A stretch of DNA of 64,000 bases from Halanaerobium saccharolyticum (GCF_003053565.1 NZ_QAXS01000001.1:62001-126000), one strand, 5' to 3'; numbered from the stretch's first letter, positions 17,799 through 28,550 are shown. Notes: generated by a model not told the origin, from the sequence alone. Numbers and translations are program-made.

Positions 17799-18263
17799 AT
17801 GGAAAATGATATAAAATATATGAAGATGGCCCTGGCAGAAGCCAGGAAAGCTTATCAAAGAGCTGAAGTACCAATCGGTGCAGTTGTTGTCTGTGATGAC
17901 CAGGTTGTTGGCCGTGGGTTTAATCTCCGGGAGCAAACTCAGGATCCAACTTCTCATGCCGAAATGATTGCTCTAAGAGAAGCAGCCAAAAATGAGGCTA
18001 GCTGGCGCTTGGAAGATTGCCAGCTTTATGTGACTTTAGAGCCCTGCCCAATGTGTGCAGGTGCAATTCTACAGTCTAGGATTAAACGCCTTGTTTATGG
18101 AGCCAGTGATCCCAAAGCCGGAGCTGTCAAGAGCCTCTATCAGCTTTTAGATGATGACCGTTTTAATCATCAGGTAGAAGTTGAAGCAGGAGTAATGGAA
18201 GCAGAATCAGCTCAGCTTTTAAAAGATTTTTTCCGTGAGTTAAGACAACGGAAGGATGGGTGA
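17799..18263 (+). CDS. tadA: tRNA(adenine-34) deaminase TadA
   Basis: A 154-residue zinc deaminase that converts A34 of tRNA-Arg(ACG) to inosine so that CGU, CGC and CGA are all read. The HAE motif (His53, Ala54, Glu55) and PCPMC (Cys83, Cys86) give the zinc ligands and proton shuttle of the cytidine-deaminase fold. The ATG at 17799 has AGGAG eight bases upstream; the longer frame from 17751 would begin inside the tRNA and was rejected. Length fits the family. The last 14 bases overlap the 5' end of tRNA-Ser(CGA), so the mRNA end must be set by tRNA processing or read-through. The order tadA, SRP RNA, dnaX matches Bacillus. Confidence 0.96.
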   Translation: MENDIKYMKMALAEARKAYQRAEVPIGAVVVCDDQVVGRGFNLREQTQDPTSHAEMIALREAAKNEASWRLEDCQLYVTLEPCPMCAGAILQSRIKRLVYGASDPKAGAVKSLYQLLDDDRFNHQVEVEAGVMEAESAQLLKDFFRELRQRKDG

Positions 18264-18342
18264 GTCTGGCTGAAACCGCTCGACTCGAAATCGAGTAGAC
18301 AGTTTTGCTGTCTCGGGGGTTCAAATCCCTCTCCTTCCGCCA
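18250..18342 (+). tRNA. tRNA-Ser(CGA)
   Basis: A 93-base class II tRNA with a long variable arm. The acceptor GGAAGGA pairs with TCCTTCC, with CCA encoded. The anticodon arm CTCGA-CTCGAAA-TCGAG gives CGA, reading UCG. Its first 14 bases are also the end of the tadA coding sequence. Confidence 0.96.
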
Positions 18343-18466
18343 TTATATTTTATCATCCATAGTTTATATATAAATTTTCAAAGTAGAGACTGAGAAGAGA
18401 AGTGTTATTAAATTTGAGTATTCGAATTTAATCCTACTTCTGACTTCTTACATCCTACTTCTTTAC

Positions 18467-18560
<94 letters not shown>

Positions 18561-18588
18561 AAAACTTTATAATTTTTGAATAAGATTT

Positions 18589-18859
18589 GGCCGCACTAGA
18601 TGGGGTGGTAGCGGTACCCTGTAACCTGCAAACCGCTATAGCAGGATTGACGCCGTGGCTGAGGATTTTTTCTTTCAGGGTCTGGCCCTGATAAGTAGTG
18701 TTGACAATTGGGTCTCGCGCAATGGAGTCTTGTGAACCCCGTCAGGTCCGGGAGGAAGCAGCGGTAAGCAAGTCGCTCCATGTGCCGCGAGGGTGCCTGG
18801 TTCGAGCCAACTGTCAGGGTAACGCCTGGGAGAAGATCTTCGAAGCTCGGTGTGCGGCC
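18589..18859 (+). ncRNA. ffs: signal recognition particle RNA, long bacterial form
   Basis: About 270 bases closed by GGCCGCAC at the 5' end and GTGCGGCC at the 3' end. It contains the conserved S-domain (GTCAGGTCCGGGAGGAAGC then AGCGGTAAG), which binds Ffh. An Alu-like 5' domain makes it the long form found in Bacillus and Clostridia. It is followed at once by a terminator and lies directly before dnaX, the Bacillus arrangement. Confidence 0.95.
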
Positions 18860-18869
18860 ACTATTTTAA

Positions 18870-18892
18870 AACACCCGGAATAGGGTGTTTTT
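18870..18892 (+). terminator. intrinsic terminator of SRP RNA
   Basis: ACACCC-GGAATA-GGGTGT hairpin followed by a T run. It ends the SRP RNA transcript just upstream of the dnaX ribosome-binding site. Confidence 0.85.
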
Positions 18893-18923
18893 GTTATATA
18901 ATACTATTTTTGAGGTGAAAAAA

Positions 18924-21008
18924 ATGTCCTTTCTCTCTCTTTATCGAAAATACAGGCCAGAAAATTTCAATGATCTGATTGGTCAGGATCAGGTTAAAAT
19001 AACTTTAAAAAATGCTCTAAAAAATGATAGAGTGGCTCATGCCTACCTATTTGCCGGTCCCCGCGGAACAGGGAAAACTTCAACTGCGAAGGTTTTTGCT
19101 AAGTCGCTTAACTGTGCTAATCCGTCTGCTGACTTTGAACCCTGTGGCGAGTGTAATTCCTGCCAGCGGATTGAAAAAGGAAATTCACTTGATGTAATCG
19201 AAATTGATGCCGCTTCAAATCGCGGTATTGATGAGATTAGAGAATTGAGAGAAAAGGTTAAATTCTATCCCGGTGAAGGCCAGTACAAGGTGTATATCAT
19301 TGACGAAGTACACATGCTGACCAAGGGAGCTTTTAATGCCCTCTTAAAAACTTTAGAAGAACCGCCGGAGAGTGTAGTTTTTATCCTGGCAACTACCGAA
19401 CCTCACGAAGTTATTACAACTATTATGTCCCGCTGTCAGCGCTTTGATTTCACCCTATTAACTTTAACCAACTTAAAAAAGCGGTTAAAATATATAGCGG
19501 AAGCTGAAGGTTATGAGATTGACAGAGAAGCTCTGGATATTTTAGCCCGCAGTGCCCGGGGTGGAATGAGAGATGCAATCAGCCTTTTGGATCAGGCCAT
19601 TTCTTTTAGTGATGGTCAGCTCAGTGTTGATGAGATTTCGCGGATGCTGGGCAGAATTGATAAATCGGATTTAAAAGACTTTTTACTTCATCTAAGCAGC
19701 GAACAAAGCCAGCCGGCCTTAGAATTATTAGATAAACAGCTGGAATCTGGCCTGGGAATTGAAAGATTTAGTGATGAATTGATAGAATACTGCCGTGAAC
19801 TACTTCTAGTTAAGGAATGCGGAATTGATTCCGGGATTTTAGAGTATTCCCGCAGCTATTTAGAAGAAATTGCTTCTGTGGCTGCAAATTTGAGTACTAA
19901 AAAGATAACTCGAATCATTGATGAATTTGCTTCTTTAAAACAAAAGCTGCGCTCAAGTGCCAGACCCCGTTTACAATTGGAGATAAGTGTTATAAAATTA
20001 AGTAGTAGGGGAAGCAGTGGAAGTTCCCTGGAGGCACGTCTTTCTGAACTAGAATTTAAACTGGATAATTTCTTAACCAGCAGCGGAGATTCTGCAGGAA
20101 ATAGTAGTTCTGATTTCAAGCAGAAAATTGAAGCACAAAAGACTGCTGCTGAAAAAGAAAAAACCAGTCAGAATAATGAGCAGAACAATCAAAGTAAGAG
20201 AAGCAGTAAAGAAGAAAATACAGATAAAGATAAAAATAAAATTCAAAAAAATAATAGAGAAACCGCTCCAACTCAGCCAGCGGGTAGAAAGCCGCAGCAG
20301 GAGAAAGAGAAAAAAGCTAAGTCGGAAACAGAGCCGGCAGCAGAGAAAACTGCTTCAGCTGAAAAATCAGCTGCCGCAGCTTCTTCAAAAGAGAGTCCCC
20401 AAAAACCAGCAGCTGCTGGTGGGGCTGTCAGCCTAAATCAGGTTAAAGAAAATTGGGCTCGAGTTTTAAAAGAAACCCGTCAGCTCGATATTTCTGTTCA
20501 GGCACTCTTGCGAGAGGGAGAACCGGCGGCAGTGGAAGGAAAAACAGTTATTATTGCTTTTCCAGAATCTAAAAAGTTTCATTATAAAGGAGCATCTTCC
20601 AACAAGGCGCTGGTGGCCAGAGTTTTAAGAAATGTCTTAAATGAGGCTGTAGAGATAGAATTTCAGCTTGGTGCTAAAAAAAAACTAGCTGACGAGCCGG
20701 AAACTTCTGCTCCAGATAGGAGCGAAGGAGTTGAGGTTGTTGAAGATTCTAAACCTGCTGCTGACCGCGGACAGAACAGCGGTGCAGAGATTGATCCGGC
20801 AGTAGAAGAGGTTGATAATCCTTCAAATAAAGCTGAGGAATCTTCAAAAAATAGTGATCAAAATTTAGAAGCTGAAGAACCTGCTTCTCAGTCAGCTGAA
20901 GTGGCTGAGCAGGCCGGTGATTTGGATATAGAAAGTTTAGCCAGAATTTTTTCTGGTGAGATTATTGAAGTGGACAAATCAATTTTAGAAAATAGAGGAG
21001 GAAATTAA
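18924..21008 (+). CDS. dnaX: DNA polymerase III subunit gamma/tau
   Basis: A 694-residue clamp-loader ATPase. Walker A is GPRGTGKT at residues 45-52, zinc cysteines are C64, C74, C77 and C80, the DEVHML Walker B is near 128, and the SRC sensor region is in TTIMSRCQR near 170. A low-complexity, Glu/Lys/Ala/Ser-rich linker spans about 390-500, then a DnaX C-terminal-like domain ([14 protein letters not shown]..., about 505-580) and an acidic tail to 694. The ATG at 18924 has GAGG eight bases upstream; the frame extends to a TTG at 18885 inside the terminator, which was rejected. An A9 tract at codon ~585 may yield a shorter product by slippage. It forms a run with ybaB and recR, spaced 1 base apart and overlapping by 1 base. 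Confidence 0.95.
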   Translation: MSFLSLYRKYRPENFNDLIGQDQVKITLKNALKNDRVAHAYLFAGPRGTGKTSTAKVFAKSLNCANPSADFEPCGECNSCQRIEKGNSLDVIEIDAASNRGIDEIRELREKVKFYPGEGQYKVYIIDEVHMLTKGAFNALLKTLEEPPESVVFILATTEPHEVITTIMSRCQRFDFTLLTLTNLKKRLKYIAEAEGYEIDREALDILARSARGGMRDAISLLDQAISFSDGQLSVDEISRMLGRIDKSDLKDFLLHLSSEQSQPALELLDKQLESGLGIERFSDELIEYCRELLLVKECGIDSGILEYSRSYLEEIASVAANLSTKKITRIIDEFASLKQKLRSSARPRLQLEISVIKLSSRGSSGSSLEARLSELEFKLDNFLTSSGDSAGNSSSDFKQKIEAQKTAAEKEKTSQNNEQNNQSKRSSKEENTDKDKNKIQKNNRETAPTQPAGRKPQQEKEKKAKSETEPAAEKTASAEKSAAAASSKESPQKPAAAGGAVSLNQVKENWARVLKETRQLDISVQALLREGEPAAVEGKTVIIAFPESKKFHYKGASSNKALVARVLRNVLNEAVEIEFQLGAKKKLADEPETSAPDRSEGVEVVEDSKPAADRGQNSGAEIDPAVEEVDNPSNKAEESSKNSDQNLEAEEPASQSAEVAEQAGDLDIESLARIFSGEIIEVDKSILENRGGN
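20676..20684 (+). promoter_or_regulatory. A9 slippery tract in dnaX
   Basis: Nine consecutive A residues read GCT-AAA-AAA-AAA-CTA in frame. A -1 shift meets TGA after two codons, and a +1 shift meets TAG directly after the tract. Slippage would therefore give a protein of about 586 residues lacking only the acidic C-terminal tail. Thermus dnaX uses an A9 tract for transcriptional slippage; here it is a candidate only. Confidence 0.4.
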
Positions 21009-21009
21009 A

Positions 21010-21318
21010 ATGAATATGCAAAAAATGATGAAACAGGCACAGAAGATGCAGGCTAAGATGGCTAAGATGCAGGAAGAACTGGAAGAAAAGACACTTGAGG
21101 CAACTGCCGGTGGTGGAGCTGTTAAGGTAGTAGTTAATGGTAAGCAGGAAGTTGTTGATCTGCAGATTGATCCTGAAGTAGTTGATCCTGAAGATGTAGA
21201 AATGCTGGAAGACCTTGTACTGGCAGCAGTCAATCAGGGTATGCGCGAAATTCAGGAAATGGTAAATGACGAAATGGGTAAAGTGACTGGTGGTATGAAT
21301 CTACCAGGGATGCCCTAA
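21010..21318 (+). CDS. YbaB/EbfC family nucleoid-associated protein
   Basis: A 102-residue DNA-binding protein. The N-terminal helix is rich in Met, Lys and Gln ([21 protein letters not shown]). The central strand [19 protein letters not shown] and the helix [18 protein letters not shown]-like C-terminal part are typical of the family, which dimerises and binds DNA near recombination or nucleoid functions. The GGAGGAAATTAAA spacing before the ATG is good. The gene lies between dnaX and recR as in most bacteria and its stop overlaps the recR start by one base. Confidence 0.95.
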   Translation: MNMQKMMKQAQKMQAKMAKMQEELEEKTLEATAGGGAVKVVVNGKQEVVDLQIDPEVVDPEDVEMLEDLVLAAVNQGMREIQEMVNDEMGKVTGGMNLPGMP

Positions 21319-21917
21319 TGAATCCATATCCTAAACCTATGGGGAAATTGATCGGCGAGCTCAGTAAACTGCCCGGTATCGGGCCTAAAACTGCTCGCCG
21401 TCTTTCTTTTTATATACTCGGTCAGCCGAAAAGTGAGGTAAAAAACCTCTCAGAGGCGCTGATTGAGGCCCGCGAAAAAATCAATTACTGTTCTAACTGT
21501 AATCACCTGACTGAAGGGGAGACCTGTACTTTCTGCCAGTCTGAAGATCGTGATAGAACTTCAATCTGTGTTGTCGAAAGCCCGCGTGATGTAGTGGCAA
21601 TGGAAAAGACCGGTGAGTATAATGGACTTTACCATGTGCTGCACGGAGCTATCTCTCCTATGGATGGAATTGGCCCTGATGAGATAAGAATCCGAAATTT
21701 GATTCCCCGCCTGGAAAAAGATGAGGTTAAAGAGATTATTGTAGCGACTGATCCTAACGCTGAGGGTGATGCGACTGCGATGTATCTTGCTAAACTGATT
21801 AAGCCGCTGGGAGTTAAGGTGACCCGGATAGCTCACGGAATCCCTGTTGGTGGAGATCTAGAGTACGCAGATGAGGTAACCCTCTCTAAAGCTCTGGAGG
21901 GAAGAAGAGAGTTATAA
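21318..21917 (+). CDS. recR: recombination protein RecR
   Basis: A 199-residue protein that works with RecF/RecO in loading RecA at gaps. Helix-hairpin-helix LPGIGPKTA at residues 18-26, a four-cysteine zinc finger (C58, C61, C70, C73), a TOPRIM domain beginning ICVVESPRD near 83, and the C-terminal [16 protein letters not shown] segment. Length is normal for the family. It is translationally coupled to the gene before it and followed by a terminator nested inside an inverted repeat. Confidence 0.97.
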   Translation: MNPYPKPMGKLIGELSKLPGIGPKTARRLSFYILGQPKSEVKNLSEALIEAREKINYCSNCNHLTEGETCTFCQSEDRDRTSICVVESPRDVVAMEKTGEYNGLYHVLHGAISPMDGIGPDEIRIRNLIPRLEKDEVKEIIVATDPNAEGDATAMYLAKLIKPLGVKVTRIAHGIPVGGDLEYADEVTLSKALEGRREL

Positions 21918-21925
21918 GTATTTTC

Positions 21926-22108
21926 GTTTATGTTTGTTTATGAGCGTTTATGTACACGCACCGTGAACCTGTCGGATTTTGTCGCCGCCAGTAGCAGAGA
22001 AAGTAAATACAGCAGAGAAGTCCCTTTCTGAGGGGCTTTTTTCTTTATCAGCAGCAGTAATTTAAGCAGATATTTCGACATAAATCGGGTGGTTCACGGT
22101 GCATGTAC
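21926..22108. repeat. inverted-repeat element, full copy X1
   Basis: Left arm 21952-21984 (GTACACGCACCGTGAACC.. ending TTTTGTCG) and right arm 22076-22108 (CGACATAAATCGGG.. ending CACGGTGCATGTAC) are imperfect reverse complements. Outside the left arm, three GTTTATG heptamers at 21926, 21936 and 21946 are spaced exactly 10 bp. The recR terminator lies in the loop. Related copies occur at 40083 and, as a half, at 41454. Confidence 0.75.
22018..22043 (+). terminator. intrinsic terminator after recR
   Basis: AGTCCCT-TTCTG-AGGGGCT forms a 7-bp hairpin with one G-T pair, followed by TTTTTTC. It ends the dnaX-ybaB-recR transcript. Confidence 0.75.
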
Positions 22109-22119
22109 GTTTTATTTAC

Positions 22120-22148
22120 TTGACATTACCCTTAAGCTTTGTTAAAAT
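22120..22148 (+). promoter_or_regulatory. sigma-A promoter of guaB
   Basis: TTGACA (22120-22125), 17-base spacer, TAAAAT (22143-22148). It begins about 12 bases after the right arm of repeat X1 and leaves a leader of about 130 bases before guaB in which I see no riboswitch. Confidence 0.75.
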
Positions 22149-22259
22149 ACTTAAAATATTAGATTCCTAAAAAGCTAAACTATTATCCTTTTATCTCAAA
22201 TTATTACATATTTATTAGGGCTAATTTAATGGCTTACAGTTCATAATTTTTAGCATTAA

Positions 22260-23750
<1,491 letters not shown>

Positions 23751-23784
23751 AATTGTAGTTGAGGCAGCTAAATAGATATTATAA

Positions 23785-23816
23785 GCTCTCTGCTTTTTTA
23801 GGCAGAGAGTTTTTGT
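23785..23816 (+). terminator. intrinsic terminator of guaB
   Basis: CTCTCTGC-loop-GCAGAGAG hairpin followed by TTTTTG, 34 bases after the guaB stop. No other feature is evident in the 268-base gap to trxB. Confidence 0.85.
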
Positions 23817-24018
23817 TTTAGACTGGCTTAAATAGTTTGGACCAGTCTAAGCTTAGTTTTTGCGGGCTGTCACTATCATATCTTTGTTGCTAGTTTTACA
23901 GACATAAGCTCAAAATAGTATTAAGATTATATCTGTAAGTTAAAAAGTTTTTAAACTAAATTGAATTTAAAATGATGAAAATCATAATCCTATTAAAGTA
24001 ATAACAGGGGGAATTGAA

Positions 24019-25071
24019 ATGAGCGAAAAAAATAGACAGGAAGAAAACTTGATTATTATTGGTGGTGGACCTGGTGGTCTTTCTGCTTCCATTTATGCAG
24101 CAAGAAATGGTGTGGCACCACTGGTTTTAAATGGTCCTGAGCCAGGTGGCCAGATTACAACAACTTCCGAGCTTGAAAACTATCCTGGTTTTCCAGAGCC
24201 AGTTGGAGGTTTTGAGCTGACTCAGAAGATGACAGAGCAGGCCGAAAATTTTGGTGTGCGGCTGGAATATGAAAGTGCTGAAGAAGTTGATTTTTCTGGA
24301 GATAAATTTATTGTAAAAACTGAAGCTGGAGAATACATTGCAGATTCGATTATTATCGCAACCGGTGCTGAGCCCAAGACTTTAGGTCTTGACAAGGAGG
24401 ACAGCCTGCGTGGTAATGGAGTTTCTTACTGTGCAACCTGTGATGCAGCCTTTTTCAGAAACAAAGAGGTGGCAATTGTAGGTGGTGGTGACACAGCTTT
24501 ATGGGAATCAACTTTCCTGGCTAAATTTGCAGAGAAGGTATATATTCTGCACCGCCGTGATAAATTCAGAGGAGCCAAAATCCTTGGTGACAGAGTAAAA
24601 GCCAAAGAAAATATCGAAATTCTCTGGGATACAGAGGTAAAAAGTATCAAAGGTGAAAAGAAATTAGAAGGACTGCGCATTTTCAATAATAAAACAAATG
24701 AAGAGCGGGACCTTGATGTAGATGGATTGTTTGTTGCTATCGGTCATCATCCCCGCACCGAATGTCTTAACGGTCAGATTGAGCTGGATGACTATGGTTA
24801 TATTGTAACAGACAAAAAACAGCACACAAATGTGCCTGGAGTTTTCGCCTGTGGTGATGTACAGGATCCTGACTACAGACAGGTTGTAATTGCAGCTGGA
24901 TCTGGCGCAAAAGCAGCAATCGAAGCTTCAGAATACATTGAGGAAAAGGAAAATGCTTTTCCTGCTAAAGAAGTTAAGATGAAAAACATGGATCAAGAGT
25001 CAGATTCAGAAGAAAAAGCAGCAGGAGAAAAAGAAGAAGGAAGTTTAAATTTAAGTCTTAGTCTTGATTAA
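24019..25071 (+). CDS. trxB: thioredoxin reductase
   Basis: A 350-residue flavoprotein that passes electrons from NADPH to thioredoxin in the cytoplasm. The FAD site is IIGGGPGGLSA (about residues 12-22), the redox pair is in CATC (Cys138, Cys141), the NADPH loop is VGGGDTALWE with the usual HRRDKFR, and the second FAD motif is FACGDVQDPDYRQ. The protein is about 30 residues longer than usual because of a lysine- and glutamate-rich C-terminal tail (from about 320). The tail looks like a flexible acidic extension, plausible in a high-salt cytoplasm. Its likely partner trxA lies 30 kb away at 55397. GGGGGAATTGAA precedes the ATG. Confidence 0.95.
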   Translation: MSEKNRQEENLIIIGGGPGGLSASIYAARNGVAPLVLNGPEPGGQITTTSELENYPGFPEPVGGFELTQKMTEQAENFGVRLEYESAEEVDFSGDKFIVKTEAGEYIADSIIIATGAEPKTLGLDKEDSLRGNGVSYCATCDAAFFRNKEVAIVGGGDTALWESTFLAKFAEKVYILHRRDKFRGAKILGDRVKAKENIEILWDTEVKSIKGEKKLEGLRIFNNKTNEERDLDVDGLFVAIGHHPRTECLNGQIELDDYGYIVTDKKQHTNVPGVFACGDVQDPDYRQVVIAAGSGAKAAIEASEYIEEKENAFPAKEVKMKNMDQESDSEEKAAGEKEEGSLNLSLSLD

Positions 25072-25115
25072 GTCAGATAAAAATCAAAATCAGCTAAAGA
25101 TATATTAATTATCTA

Positions 25116-25162
25116 ACCGACGGGCGTTCTGTCTTATTGAAGAATGTTCGGTCGGTTTTTTT
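25116..25162 (+). terminator. intrinsic terminator of trxB
   Basis: CCGACGGGCGTTCT pairs with AGAATGTTCGGTCGG with G-T pairs and one bulge, followed by seven T residues. Confidence 0.85.
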
Positions 25163-25217
25163 CTTTAAAGCAGAAAAAATTCCCGGCTAAAAAAATTAAA
25201 TAGAGTTTTGAGCTTGA

Positions 25218-25246
25218 TTGCATTAGCCGGGTGATTATTATATAAT
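25218..25246 (+). promoter_or_regulatory. sigma-A promoter of the tmk operon
   Basis: TTGCAT (25218-25223), 17-base spacer, TATAAT (25241-25246), 52 bases before tmk. It probably drives tmk to metG. Confidence 0.65.
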
Positions 25247-25297
25247 TATAATATAAATAAGATTATTTTAACAAAGTTTAGAGAGGGGCTGGCGGTT

Positions 25298-25924
25298 TTG
25301 GCAGAAGGTTTTTTTATTACATTCGAAGGTATTGAGGGATCAGGAAAGACAACCCAGATCAACTTACTTGCAGGTTACCTGGAGGAAAAGGGTTATGAGG
25401 TTTTAGTCAGCAGGGAGCCGGGTGGAACTCCTCTTGGAGAAAAAATCAGGCAGCTGCTTTTAGATCCTCAGTATGATTCGATGGATTACAGAACAGAAAT
25501 TCTTCTTTATGCTGCCGATAGAGCTCAGCATGTTAAGGAAAAAATCAAACCTGCTTTAGAGCAGGGAAAAATTGTTATTTCAGATAGATTTGCAGACTCA
25601 AATTTGGCCTATCAGGCTGCAGGTAGAGGTCTCGATTATGAGATGGTTTATCAGATTAATGACTGGGTAATCGATTCAACCTGGCCTGATCTAACTTTGA
25701 TACTGGATATAGATATTAAAGAAGGCTTAAAAAGAGCCAGAGCTTTAAGCCTTGATGAAGCAGGTGACAGACTGGAAAGAGAAGTTGACGATTTTCATCA
25801 GCGGGTTAGAGATGCTTATCTTGAAATGGCAGAGTCTGAAAGGTTTGCCCTGGTAGATGCGGGCGGAACTAAAGAAGAAGTCCAGAAAGATATAAAAAAA
25901 ATTATCGCCAGGAGGTTATTCTAA
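25298..25924 (+). CDS. tmk: thymidylate kinase
   Basis: A 208-residue kinase that phosphorylates dTMP to dTDP. P-loop GIEGSGKT at residues 11-18, the REPGGTPLGEKIR segment that binds dTMP, the DRFADSNLAYQAAGRG motif with catalytic Arg/Asp, and a lid region RALSLDEAGDRLE. The TTG start at 25298 follows GAGGGG by about ten bases and gives the standard N-terminus EGFFITFEG. Its stop overlaps the darA start by one base. It opens a replication and translation operon matching the Bacillus tmk-yaaQ-holB-yaaT-yabA order, with yaaR absent. Confidence 0.96.
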   Translation: MAEGFFITFEGIEGSGKTTQINLLAGYLEEKGYEVLVSREPGGTPLGEKIRQLLLDPQYDSMDYRTEILLYAADRAQHVKEKIKPALEQGKIVISDRFADSNLAYQAAGRGLDYEMVYQINDWVIDSTWPDLTLILDIDIKEGLKRARALSLDEAGDRLEREVDDFHQRVRDAYLEMAESERFALVDAGGTKEEVQKDIKKIIARRLF

Positions 25925-26283
25925 TGGAAAAAAGAGCAGAAACAGGTAAAACAGTTAAGATGGTAGTTGCTGTAGTTCATGACCATGATGCGGCTGATCT
26001 GCTGGAAGCACTGACAACAGCTGGTTTTCAGGCAACTAAAATGGCATCTACAGGTGGTTTTTTAAGAGAAGGGAATACTACTTTTATGATTGGCTCAGAT
26101 GAGGAGCATGTGGAGGAAGTCCTGGATATCATCAAAGAAAATTGCGAGTCGCGCAACAAAACTGTAGCACCAATGTCACCTGTGGCAAATTCATTAGAGG
26201 GATATTACTCCTTTCCCATGGAGATTAAAATTGGGGGAGCAACTGTTTTTATTATTGATGTAGAGCAGTTTATCAAGATGTAG
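25924..26283 (+). CDS. darA: cyclic-di-AMP receptor, PII-like (DarA/YaaQ)
   Basis: A 119-residue PII-like trimeric protein. KMVVAVVHDHDAADLLEALTTAGFQATKMASTGGFLREGNTTFMIG is the family signature, with GGFLREGN at the ligand loop. The C-terminal GATVFIIDVEQFIKM closes the fold. Family members bind c-di-AMP, a messenger tied to potassium and osmotic control, which would be fitting in a salt-adapted cell; the downstream partner is unknown. It follows tmk directly with a one-base overlap, as in Bacillus. Confidence 0.93.
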   Translation: MEKRAETGKTVKMVVAVVHDHDAADLLEALTTAGFQATKMASTGGFLREGNTTFMIGSDEEHVEEVLDIIKENCESRNKTVAPMSPVANSLEGYYSFPMEIKIGGATVFIIDVEQFIKM

Positions 26284-26382
26284 AGATTAAGCTGCAGTCC
26301 CTGTAGACTATTTTTCTAATTTATCTTTTTAATTATAGAGCAGATTCTTAGCCAGTCAGAAGAAGTTTAAAGGAGTTTTTAA

Positions 26383-27372
26383 ATGAGTTTTAACTCAGTT
26401 ATTGGACAAAAGGAAGCGGTAGAAATACTGCAGGATGAAATTAAAAAGGATCGAATCAGCCATGCCTACCTTATTTCTGCAAAAAAAGGCAGCGGCAAGT
26501 CAAAACTGGCTTTTGAATTTGCAAAGGCCAGTTTTTGTGAGGAAGCTGAAGCTGACAGCTGCGGCAGCTGTATTAACTGCCGTAAAATGGATCACCAGAA
26601 TCATCCCGATTATAAGGTGATTTCTGTGCTGGAAGGTAAAAGCGCAATTTCAATTGATCAGATCAGGGAGTTAAAAAAGGAAATAGCCTATAAGCCCTAT
26701 GACAGTGATCACAAGATATATATTATTGAAGCAGCCGAGAAAATGACGAAAGAGGCGGCCAATTCACTTTTAAAAACCTTAGAAGAACCACCCTCTTTTG
26801 CTACGATCATCCTGCTGGTTGAAGACAGCGGCAAACTGCTGCCGACAATTGTCTCCCGCTGTCAGCAGATCAAGCTGCGGAATGTAGATCGAGCAGAGAT
26901 CAAAAAAATGCTGCTTGCAGAAGGCTTGACTGAAGAAAGAGCAGAAATTATCAGCCTGGCTGCTGCTGGAAGTCCGGGCAGGGCTTTGGATATTATAGAA
27001 ATTGAAGACTATTTTAAAGAAAGACAGCAGATTTATGATTTTCTGAAAGATATAAAATCCAAAAATACAATAGAAATTTTCAAAATTACTGAAAAAATCA
27101 CATCACTGCTTAAAGCTGATTTTCCCTGTTTTAATTTGCTATCAGACTGGTATCGCGATATAATGATGATTAAACAGGATTATCTGGAAGCAGTGATCAA
27201 TAAAGACTATTTTGAGGAATTAAAAGAGCTTGCTGCAGAGCTGAGCCTGCAGGGGTTGATTAGTGATTTGGAGTTAATAGCTCAGACTGAAGAATATATA
27301 GAGCGCAACATTCGAGAAGAACTTAGTCTGGAAGTCTTATTTTTCAAACTGCGCCAGCCTGATCAAGAATAG
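26383..27372 (+). CDS. holB: DNA polymerase III subunit delta'
   Basis: A 329-residue clamp-loader subunit. P-loop-like KKGSGKSKLAFEF near residue 35, zinc-type cysteines in SCGSCINC, Walker-B-like [24 protein letters not shown] near 115-135, and IVSRCQQI near 155. It closes the clamp-loader ring with gamma/tau from dnaX. AAGGAG precedes the ATG by eight bases. The 99-base gap from darA holds no obvious terminator. Confidence 0.93.
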   Translation: MSFNSVIGQKEAVEILQDEIKKDRISHAYLISAKKGSGKSKLAFEFAKASFCEEAEADSCGSCINCRKMDHQNHPDYKVISVLEGKSAISIDQIRELKKEIAYKPYDSDHKIYIIEAAEKMTKEAANSLLKTLEEPPSFATIILLVEDSGKLLPTIVSRCQQIKLRNVDRAEIKKMLLAEGLTEERAEIISLAAAGSPGRALDIIEIEDYFKERQQIYDFLKDIKSKNTIEIFKITEKITSLLKADFPCFNLLSDWYRDIMMIKQDYLEAVINKDYFEELKELAAELSLQGLISDLELIAQTEEYIERNIREELSLEVLFFKLRQPDQE

Positions 27373-27393
27373 ATAAATGAGGTGTGTATTTTA

Positions 27394-28200
27394 ATGAAGA
27401 CGGTAGTTGGAGTAAGTTTTAAAAAAGCCGGAAAAATCTATTATTTTGATCCTGATGATTTAGAGATAAAAACCGGAGATTATGTAATAGTAGAGACTGC
27501 CCGGGGTATAGAATATGCCGAAGTAGTTGTTGGTAAAAAAGAAGTCTCAGATGACGAAATAGTGGCGCCTTTAAAGGATGTTATCAGAAAGGCGACTTTA
27601 AAAGATAGAGATAGACATGAACGCAATCTTGAACTGGAAGAAGAAGCATTTGATATTTGTCTTAAAAAAATTGATAAACACGGACTGCCGATGAAGCTGA
27701 TAGATGTAGAATATACTTTTGACCACAATAAAATTATATTTTACTTTACAGCTGACGGCAGGGTAGATTTTAGAGAACTCGTTAAGGATCTGGCATCTGT
27801 TTTTAAAACCAGAATTGAACTGCGTCAGATTGGTGTTCGGGATGAGGCCAAAATGCTTGGCGGCCTTGGACCCTGTGGACTGCCGGTCTGCTGTGCTACT
27901 TTCCTGCGGGATTTTCAACCAATTTCGATTAAAATGGCTAAAAAACAGGATTTATCATTAAATCCTTCCAAAATATCAGGTCTCTGCGGCCGCTTGATGT
28001 GCTGTCTGCGCTACGAATCCCAGACCTATAAAACTCTAAAAAGGTTAATGCCCAATGTTGGCGAAAAAATTGAGCTGGAGATGGGTAAAGGAAAAGTTGT
28101 AGACCGTAATCTGGTTAAACATACGGTAGAAGTTGATATTGGCACAGAGGAAAATATCGAAGTTGATGTAGATGATCTGGACGAATATGACTTAGATTAA
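27394..28200 (+). CDS. ricT: RicT (YaaT), PSP1-domain regulatory iron-sulfur protein
   Basis: A 268-residue PSP1-domain protein. In Bacillus RicT forms a complex with RicA and RicF that carries iron-sulfur clusters and helps RNase Y mature mRNAs. The cysteine-rich part LGPCGLPVCC ... SGLCGRLMCC (about residues 160-200) holds the cluster ligands. The ATG at 27394 is chosen because GAGGTG is correctly spaced; the GTG at 27382 lies inside that site. It sits between holB and yabA, as in Bacillus. Confidence 0.92.
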   Translation: MKTVVGVSFKKAGKIYYFDPDDLEIKTGDYVIVETARGIEYAEVVVGKKEVSDDEIVAPLKDVIRKATLKDRDRHERNLELEEEAFDICLKKIDKHGLPMKLIDVEYTFDHNKIIFYFTADGRVDFRELVKDLASVFKTRIELRQIGVRDEAKMLGGLGPCGLPVCCATFLRDFQPISIKMAKKQDLSLNPSKISGLCGRLMCCLRYESQTYKTLKRLMPNVGEKIELEMGKGKVVDRNLVKHTVEVDIGTEENIEVDVDDLDEYDLD

Positions 28201-28220
28201 ATGGAAAGGAAGGAAATTTA

Positions 28221-28547
28221 ATGGATCAGGAAATATTGAGCAGCCTTGCCCATTTTCAGGAACAGATCGAGGCACTTTCCCTCCGTTTTCATAAACTTAA
28301 AGATATTACCTACAAATTATATCAGGAAAATGAAGAGCTGCAGCGGGAAAACGAAGAATTAAGGTCACTTCTTTTTAAAGATCAGGAAGAGGCCGAAGAA
28401 GCTGTGGTCGAAAAAGAAGGATACAGTAATTTGATTCATATTTATGATGAAGGTTATCATGTCTGTCCTTTAAGTTTTGGAGAAAAAAGAAAAGGAGACT
28501 GTCTTTTTTGTTTAAATCTGCTGGAAAATCAGGGTAAGGAGAAATAA
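28221..28547 (+). CDS. yabA: replication initiation control protein YabA
   Basis: A 108-residue protein. The N-terminal half is a leucine-rich coiled coil (FHKLKDITYKLYQENEELQRENEELRSLL) for tetramer formation. The C-terminal zinc module is H-x-C...C-x-x-C (YHVCPLSFG..GDCLFC). YabA bridges DnaA and the sliding clamp DnaN and limits over-initiation. The context beside holB and dnaX functions is conserved. AAGGAAATTTA precedes the ATG. Confidence 0.93.
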   Translation: MDQEILSSLAHFQEQIEALSLRFHKLKDITYKLYQENEELQRENEELRSLLFKDQEEAEEAVVEKEGYSNLIHIYDEGYHVCPLSFGEKRKGDCLFCLNLLENQGKEK

Positions 28548-28550
28548 TTG

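Noticed and set aside
18596-18883. ORFs on both strands at 18596-18781 and 18698-18883
   Set aside because: They overlap the SRP RNA completely and have no protein-like composition.
20128-20436. 102-residue ORF inside dnaX
   Set aside because: It is a shadow of the Lys/Glu-rich linker in another frame, giving a repetitive basic sequence.
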